The translations under genes and the position numbers were made by a program. The notes beneath the pieces are model-generated. The model saw only the letters and a list, made by a program, of their open reading frames with translations, ran no database searches and was not told where the DNA came from. 8,920 nucleotides of DNA from CAYSBA01 sp964429075 [NCBI: uncultured bacterium]. Its GTDB lineage: Bacteria > CAYSBA01. The stretch is from the NCBI GenBank assembly GCA_964429075.1, contig CAYSBA010000034.1, forward strand, positions 1 through 8,920. Direction: 5' to 3'. Each line of letters begins with the position of its first letter. The first letter of the stretch is position 1. This document shows, piece by piece, positions 4,083-8,920 of the stretch.

Positions 4083-6119
4083 ATGAGGCAATTAAAAATG
4101 TTTTATTTTTGTTTATCCTCGGTTGTGTTATTCTCTATTTTTACCATTTTGCACAGCTGTTCCTGTGGTAAAGAACCGGTAAACTGTGTTCCACCTTATG
4201 TTGCAAGTGCAGATAACAAAAGCTGTGTAATGCCTGAATGTGGACCAGGGCTTAGACCTGCCAAAAAAGATACAGATGAGTATAAGATGGGCGAGTGTGC
4301 ATGTGGTGTAGAGGTCTTTTGTCCCGACGGCAAGGTTTTCAGAAATGGAGAGTGTGTGGATGAACGCTGTTCTACTGACAATCCCTGCTGTCCTGGCCAG
4401 TGGTGCCAGGATATTACCGGCCTGTGTAAGGAGCGTGGCGTGGTGTGCGAAAGCGATGATGATTGTGAAACCCCTGGCATGACCTGTCAGGAGATAGGGG
4501 ACACTAAGGTGTGTAGATTTCAATTCTGTGATGATTTGAATCCATGTCCAGAAGGTCTTGTCTGTTTTAACAATAGTTGTGTCCCATCTGCACCCTGTGA
4601 TGCATCCTGTGCTGATGGCGAGATTTGTTTTACTCCGAGTAACGAATGTATTGATGCACCACCATCCTGTGAGGGCATTAGCTGTGAGCCGGGATATCTA
4701 CCGGTACTTAAGGATCCCAAAAAGATGGGTGAGAATTTTTGCTGCGTCGCAGAGTGTGAATGTGAAGAGTTACCACCACTTGCACCGGGTCGTCTTGGTC
4801 GCTATAGCGATATGGAATTGGCAGGTCAGGAAATACTTGTAAGTACTTACGATGATATCTACGGGGATCTTGTCCTCGTTCATCTGGACCTTAATGGTAA
4901 CATGACAGGCTGGGAATACATAGATGGTATACCTGAAGATGGTAATGTTGTGGGTTCACCAAATGGAATTAGAAAGGGAATCGAAGACCCTGGCCCTGAT
5001 GTTGGGCTTTATACCTCATTAGAGCTGAACTCGCAGGATGATCCAAGAATTGCGTACTATGATAGAGAAAATGGTGCGCTGAAGTATGCTTACTACTATT
5101 CAGGTTCAGATACATGGACAGTTGTGACCGTAGATAGGATAGATGGTGGAGATGTTGGGAAATATGCAGACCTTGCTCTCGATTCAAATGGTATCCCTCA
5201 CATTGCATACTTTATGGATCTTGGTTTTGATCCTGAAAATCCAGATAAAAAACTTTCTGGTCTAAGATACGCCGTTGCAAATACTACAGATCCAGTTGAT
5301 CCATCTGACTGGACTATTGTTGATGTAGACATTATGGACAAGGTTGTAGGTCCGTGCAATGACTATGCATGTCAGGACCCTGAGGTATGCATGGATATTG
5401 GAGACAGTGGTGAATGTCATGAGCCCACCCAGGACTGTGATCCTGCATGCGGTAATGGCGAGGTATGTTACAATGGGAGCTGTATAAAGGAGCTGACCCC
5501 CTCCAACCTTGTTGACATTCCAATGTCTACAGGTCTGTTTCCTGATTTAGAAATAGATCAAAATGGCAACCCTGTTATTGCATACTATGACAGAACAGAG
5601 GGAACCCTGAAACTTGCTGTAGGTGATGGACAGGGTGGTTTCAGTCAACCGGTTGTTTTGGATGGTGGTTCTGGTGAAGATGTTGGTATATACTGCTCTT
5701 TAAAACTCTCCCCAGAGGGCTCTGCAGGTATCTCCTACGAGGATCTGATGAATTCAGATCTTGTATATCTCTCGGTCAATCTTTCTGACCTTTCCACCAC
5801 AAGGGAAATTGCAGATGCAGGTCTTTCCACCGGGATATCTACAATTGTCGGCGCAGATAGTCTTTTGCTCTTTACCTCTGACAATAGACCCCTAATTTTT
5901 TATCAGGATCAAACAAATTCTGACTTATACGTAGTCTACAGGGATGTAACAGGTCAATGGGTATCTCCCATTCCTCTTTTGACAGAAGGTGGGTATGGCT
6001 TTTACATATCCGGTACACTTCAGGATAACACAGCCTATGTTACAAATATGGAGATTGCCTATGATAGTGACGGTAATCTCCTCTACAATATTGTGCTTGT
6101 GAAATACACAGTCCCCTGA
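4083..6119 (+). CDS. Cysteine-rich lipoprotein with predicted seven-bladed beta-propeller
   Basis: Not a named family I recognise. With the ATG at 4083 the protein has 678 residues. Residues 1-25 are a lipoprotein signal peptide ending LHS before Cys26; Ser27 at +2 argues against inner-membrane retention. Residues 26-227 hold 32 cysteines in short modules such as NPCPEGLVCFNNSCV. From about 238 seven imperfect repeats of 40-60 residues follow, with consensus 'VGxYxSLxLDxxGxPxIAYYDxxxGxLKYA', starting near 238, 307, 358, 484, 534, 583 and 639. This suggests a beta-propeller. A second cysteine module (425-467, 8 cysteines) interrupts it between blades 3 and 4. Expected location is the outer membrane or cell surface, with disulfides formed in the periplasm. 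Function is unknown; binding or adhesion is only a guess. It is 2 bp from dxr and no C-terminal sorting tail is present. Confidence 0.85.
   Translation: MRQLKMFYFCLSSVVLFSIFTILHSCSCGKEPVNCVPPYVASADNKSCVMPECGPGLRPAKKDTDEYKMGECACGVEVFCPDGKVFRNGECVDERCSTDNPCCPGQWCQDITGLCKERGVVCESDDDCETPGMTCQEIGDTKVCRFQFCDDLNPCPEGLVCFNNSCVPSAPCDASCADGEICFTPSNECIDAPPSCEGISCEPGYLPVLKDPKKMGENFCCVAECECEELPPLAPGRLGRYSDMELAGQEILVSTYDDIYGDLVLVHLDLNGNMTGWEYIDGIPEDGNVVGSPNGIRKGIEDPGPDVGLYTSLELNSQDDPRIAYYDRENGALKYAYYYSGSDTWTVVTVDRIDGGDVGKYADLALDSNGIPHIAYFMDLGFDPENPDKKLSGLRYAVANTTDPVDPSDWTIVDVDIMDKVVGPCNDYACQDPEVCMDIGDSGECHEPTQDCDPACGNGEVCYNGSCIKELTPSNLVDIPMSTGLFPDLEIDQNGNPVIAYYDRTEGTLKLAVGDGQGGFSQPVVLDGGSGEDVGIYCSLKLSPEGSAGISYEDLMNSDLVYLSVNLSDLSTTREIADAGLSTGISTIVGADSLLLFTSDNRPLIFYQDQTNSDLYVVYRDVTGQWVSPIPLLTEGGYGFYISGTLQDNTAYVTNMEIAYDSDGNLLYNIVLVKYTVP
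4158..4763 (+). repeat. N-terminal cysteine-module repeats of the lipoprotein
   Basis: This part encodes residues 26-227. Degenerate modules of the form C-x3-5-CPxGxxC-x4-6-C recur, for example at residues 149-166, 172-189 and 196-221. The modules resemble the short disulfide-rich units found in many myxobacterial surface lipoproteins. They are diverged in DNA sequence, so they are old duplications. Confidence 0.6.
4794..6116 (+). repeat. Propeller-blade repeats of the lipoprotein, with cysteine insert
   Basis: This part encodes residues 238-678. Seven blade-like units are seen: about 238-285, 307-355, 358-417, 484-532, 534-578, 583-634 and 639-676. Units 2 to 4 are the clearest, each with an Ile/Val-Ala-Tyr-Tyr/Phe strand followed by a Leu-Lys/Arg-Tyr/Leu-Ala strand; units 1, 6 and 7 are weaker. 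Positions 5355-5483 encode the inserted cysteine module (residues 425-467), which resembles the N-terminal modules. Confidence 0.55.
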
Positions 6120-6121
6120 TA

Positions 6122-7261
6122 ATGCGACTTTTAATTATCGGCTCAACTGGCTCAATTGGTCAAAGGGCACTTGCTGTTCTTAAAGAGAATTGCGGCATTT
6201 CACTCGCAATATGCTGTATGTCTGATGTCTTGAATCTTGAGCGTCAGATTGAAAGATACCATCCAGAATATGCTGTTGTTCTAAACGAGGATGCATACCT
6301 TAGTCTGAAGAGTAAAACAGGGCTGTACAGAGATACAGAGATCATCTCTGGCAAAGATGCACTTTTGAAACTCATCAAGGATTGCGATGTCATACTAAAC
6401 GCTGCATCTGGATTTGGAGGAGTGGAGTATACACTTGCTGCAATAAAAGAACGAAAGACGATACTACTTGCCAACAAAGAATCGGTGGTGGCATGTGGCA
6501 GTGTGGTGATGAAAAGGATAAAGGAGTCAAACATAAAATTGATCCCTGTAGATTCGGAACACTCTGCAATATACCAGATACTTAATGTCTACAGAGACAG
6601 GGATATAAAGCGGATAGTGCTTACCGCATCTGGTGGACCCTCTTTCAGGTGCGGGAAAAATTTAACAGAGATGACTATAGAGGAGATTCTGGATCATCCT
6701 ACCTGGGATATGGGAAAGCTAATAACCTTCAACTCTGCTACTATGGTAAATAAGGCACAGGAGGTAATAGAGGCAAAATATCTGTTTAATATTCCGGTTA
6801 CAAAAATCGAGGTCCTGGTACATAGACAGAGCATTGTTCATGGTATGGTGGAATTTACCGATGGTCATGTAATCTCTGTTTTATATCCTCCAGATATGAA
6901 AAGGCCTATTGCTCTTGCATTAAAAGAGGCAGGAATTCAGGTAAAAGAACCTTCAGATGGCAGTCTGGATATACTGTATAAAAATAGACTCGATTTCAAG
7001 AGGCTGGACAGAGAGCAATTTCCTGCTTATTTTGTCTATCTTGATTTTGCATTGCAGGGAGATGATGCTCCACCTGCATCGGTTATGATAAATGAGAGGC
7101 TGGCCTCTATGGCAATTGGAAAGAAAATAGGTATTGATGAGTTTTTAAGATTCCTTAGGGAATGCTTTGATAATTATAAAGTAGAACCATTTGATGGCCC
7201 TGACAGTCTCAGCTATGTACGAGAAAAGGTTGAAAGAACATTAAAAGAGGTTGTAGGATGA
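6122..7261 (+). CDS. dxr: 1-deoxy-D-xylulose 5-phosphate reductoisomerase
   Basis: Dxr (IspC) converts DXP to 2-C-methyl-D-erythritol 4-phosphate with NADPH and a divalent metal, the committed step of the MEP isoprenoid pathway in the cytoplasm; it is the fosmidomycin target. The 379 residues begin with the NADPH loop GSTGSIG (7-13). Catalytic and metal residues matching E. coli are all present: Lys119 (LANKES), Asp144 and Glu146 (VDSEHSA), Ser170 (TASGGP), His192 and Trp195 (DHPTWDMG), Ser205, Asn210, Lys211 and Glu214. Some normally fixed positions differ: HRQS for HPQS (234-237), NKAQE for NKGLE (210-214), and an extra residue in SGGPSFR. The ATG follows the lipoprotein stop by 2 bases without a clear ribosome site, so coupled translation is likely. 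rseP overlaps its stop. The usual neighbours uppS and cdsA are absent. Confidence 0.95.
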   Translation: MRLLIIGSTGSIGQRALAVLKENCGISLAICCMSDVLNLERQIERYHPEYAVVLNEDAYLSLKSKTGLYRDTEIISGKDALLKLIKDCDVILNAASGFGGVEYTLAAIKERKTILLANKESVVACGSVVMKRIKESNIKLIPVDSEHSAIYQILNVYRDRDIKRIVLTASGGPSFRCGKNLTEMTIEEILDHPTWDMGKLITFNSATMVNKAQEVIEAKYLFNIPVTKIEVLVHRQSIVHGMVEFTDGHVISVLYPPDMKRPIALALKEAGIQVKEPSDGSLDILYKNRLDFKRLDREQFPAYFVYLDFALQGDDAPPASVMINERLASMAIGKKIGIDEFLRFLRECFDNYKVEPFDGPDSLSYVREKVERTLKEVVG

Positions 7262-8883
7262 GCTTTATTTTTGCAGTTTTATTGCTTGGAATCCTCATAG
7301 TTGTTCATGAAGCAGGACACTTCGTCGTAGCAAAATTATCAGGGGTATATGTTGAAAGATTTTCAGTTGGCTTTGGCCCTGTAATCCTTAAAAAAAAGAT
7401 TGGAGAGACAGAGTATTGCTTGAGCCTTTTGCCCCTTGGTGGGTATGTAAAAATGCTTGGTGAAGAGCCCGATGAAGAGATAGATGAATCGATGATACAT
7501 CGCTCATTTTCAGCAAAGAGACCTCTTGTTAAGTCTCTGATCGTACTTGCCGGTCCCTTATCTAATCTAATATTTCCTGTTTTTATTTTCCTTTTTATCT
7601 ACACCCTTCCTTACTCTACAACACCTCCTGTCGTTGGAACTGTGATGCCAGAAAGCCCGGCCGAACGTGCAGGTATTAAGGTGGGTGATAAAATAATCTC
7701 TGTCGACGGTCACAGGGTGTTTGAGTGGAGTCACATGAGCAAACTAATATCAGAAAGGGCCCAAAAAAAGACAAAGGTTGTTGTTGAAAGGAATAATAAA
7801 CTTGTTGAACTATCTACAATACCTGAAAAGAGAGAGACAATAGATAGATTGGGAGACAGGATATCTGCCGGTCGTCTCGGGATCAGCAGCGCAAGATTTG
7901 CTGCAGTCATTGGTGTTAAAAAAAATAGTCTGGCTCATAAAATGGGGCTTAGAAATTTTGATAGAGTTCTGGAAATAGGTGGGAAGTCTGTAGTTGATTA
8001 TAACGATCTTTTAGAAAAACTAAAAAGATTCTGTAAAAATGGTTGTAGCATTACGATACAAAGATCACTTGGTATTATTAGATGGCTCAACGAGATTGAT
8101 CCAGAGATAGTCCTGGAAAAGAGACTGCCCACCTTTCCTGATGGAATTTTCCCTGCATCCCAACTTGTCTACAGAGTACTTAAGGATTCACCTGCGATGA
8201 GGGCAGGTATCTTGGAAGGCGACAGGATACTTTCTGTAAATGGTAGGCCTTTTGTTGCACTGTTTCAATTGAGCGAAGAGCTTTCACTTGGAGAAGGTAA
8301 AGAGGTGGAACTGGAGATCGAACGCGGTACTAAAAGGGTAAAATTTAAGATAACTCCAGAACGTATAGACTTCAGAGGAGCCTTTGGTAGCAAACGACAC
8401 ACATTTTATATTGGGGTTGTTTCAGATCCAGATACAATAATACCAGGAGAAATGGTCAGTCTTGGCTTCAGTGTACCAAGAGGTATTGTTATGACCTATT
8501 TTAAGTATAATGAGACCATGTCCATGATTCTTAAAGGCTTTTATAAGCTCCTGACAGGTCAGGTAGGATTAAACAATCTTGGTGGTCCCATTATGATACT
8601 CGATGTGGCAAGCAAGGCTGCAAGATCGGGCATTATTCAATACTTATTTATAATGGTTTTTATCAGTCTGAACCTTGGACTTCTAAATCTGCTGCCTATT
8701 CCAATTCTTGATGGAGGGCATCTTGTGTTCTTTTCTATAGAGGCACTTATCAAGAGGGAACTACCGGAGATTGTGCAGGTGATTGCAAACTATATAGGTC
8801 TCGGACTGCTGATACTGCTTATGCTCGTTGCCTTCAGGAATGATATCCTGAGGTATTGGGGCAATATTAAATCACTCTTCTGA
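7258..8883 (+). CDS. rseP: RseP-type site-2 zinc metalloprotease with three PDZ-like domains
   Basis: An inner-membrane protease that cuts anti-sigma factors and remnant signal peptides within the membrane. The zinc site is HEAGH (His17, Glu18, His21) in the first helix, completed by Asp485 in NLLPIPILDGG (477-487). The GFG segment (38-40) and the PLGGYVKMLGE re-entrant loop (59-69) are typical. At 541 residues it is about 90 longer than E. coli RseP. Three PDZ-like units explain this: about 124-187 (SPAERAGIKVGDKIISVDG), about 206-275 (NSLAHKMGLRNFDRVLEIGG, weaker) and about 302-366 (SPAMRAGILEGDRILSVNG). A second helix (about 91-117) and two C-terminal helices (about 460-480, 507-526) flank them. 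The ATG at 7258 overlaps the dxr stop (ATGA) with GAGG 7 bases upstream. The dxr-rseP order is conserved in many bacteria. Confidence 0.94.
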   Translation: MSFIFAVLLLGILIVVHEAGHFVVAKLSGVYVERFSVGFGPVILKKKIGETEYCLSLLPLGGYVKMLGEEPDEEIDESMIHRSFSAKRPLVKSLIVLAGPLSNLIFPVFIFLFIYTLPYSTTPPVVGTVMPESPAERAGIKVGDKIISVDGHRVFEWSHMSKLISERAQKKTKVVVERNNKLVELSTIPEKRETIDRLGDRISAGRLGISSARFAAVIGVKKNSLAHKMGLRNFDRVLEIGGKSVVDYNDLLEKLKRFCKNGCSITIQRSLGIIRWLNEIDPEIVLEKRLPTFPDGIFPASQLVYRVLKDSPAMRAGILEGDRILSVNGRPFVALFQLSEELSLGEGKEVELEIERGTKRVKFKITPERIDFRGAFGSKRHTFYIGVVSDPDTIIPGEMVSLGFSVPRGIVMTYFKYNETMSMILKGFYKLLTGQVGLNNLGGPIMILDVASKAARSGIIQYLFIMVFISLNLGLLNLLPIPILDGGHLVFFSIEALIKRELPEIVQVIANYIGLGLLILLMLVAFRNDILRYWGNIKSLF

Positions 8884-8920
8884 AAATTATATATTGAAGA
8901 TTGTGTAATAAGGGTTGAGT

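Noticed and set aside
4128-4720. Several open frames on the minus strand opposite the cysteine-rich region
   Set aside because: They are low-complexity shadows of the Cys/Pro-rich plus-strand codons. They show no ribosome sites, no recognisable domains and overlap each other.
6040-6119. Possible C-terminal sorting tail on the lipoprotein as a substrate for the CPBP protease
   Set aside because: The last residues form part of the seventh blade-like repeat. There is no hydrophobic helix followed by basic residues and no Cys-containing MYXO-CTERM-type signature.
6244-6585. Open frames on both strands inside dxr
   Set aside because: Dxr is certain by its catalytic residues over this stretch, and the alternative products are short with no family resemblance.
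8884-8920. Terminator or new gene start after rseP
   Set aside because: The 37 remaining bases show no hairpin with a T run and no start codon with a convincing ribosome site before the window ends.

Overview
The window looks like a chromosomal piece from a Gram-negative bacterium, most likely a low- to moderate-GC member of the old Deltaproteobacteria (Myxococcota or Desulfobacterota side). The basis is indirect. The F0 genes form a short cluster without F1 genes following them. The subunit a core reads SLSIRLMGNMMGDH. There is a dxr-rseP pair, a large cysteine-rich propeller lipoprotein of the kind common in myxobacteria-like lineages, and a CPBP protease of myxosortase-like appearance. I cannot assign a genus. 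No rRNA, tRNA, CRISPR array, insertion sequence or phage gene was seen, and nearly every base lies in a gene.

Layout. (1) Positions 3-2154, plus strand: end of an AtpI-like gene, then atpB and atpE (membrane sector of ATP synthase), then a CPBP intramembrane protease whose GTG start shares a base with the atpE stop. (2) Positions 2108-3907, minus strand: a compact three-gene operon read leftward: a DUF59/MIP18-type Fe-S assembly factor, a YhcC-type (TIGR01212-like) radical SAM enzyme and a JAB/MPN (JAMM) metalloprotease-like protein. The two operons converge and their last genes overlap by 47 bp. (3) Positions 3908-4082: a divergent promoter region of about 170 bp, the only real intergenic space. 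(4) Positions 4083-8883, plus strand: a 678-residue cysteine-rich lipoprotein, then dxr (MEP isoprenoid pathway) and rseP (site-2 protease of the envelope stress response), separated by 2 bp and by a 4-bp overlap.

Working together: group 1 makes the proton- or sodium-conducting part of ATP synthase. Group 2 plausibly links Fe-S cluster assembly to a [4Fe-4S] radical SAM enzyme. Group 4 is envelope-directed: isoprenoid precursors for undecaprenyl carriers, an intramembrane stress protease, and a surface or periplasmic lipoprotein. The least explained parts are the lipoprotein (seven predicted propeller blades with a cysteine module inserted between blades 3 and 4), the JAMM protein with unusual ligand spacing, the three-PDZ RseP, and the JAMM/radical SAM/DUF59 operon as a unit.
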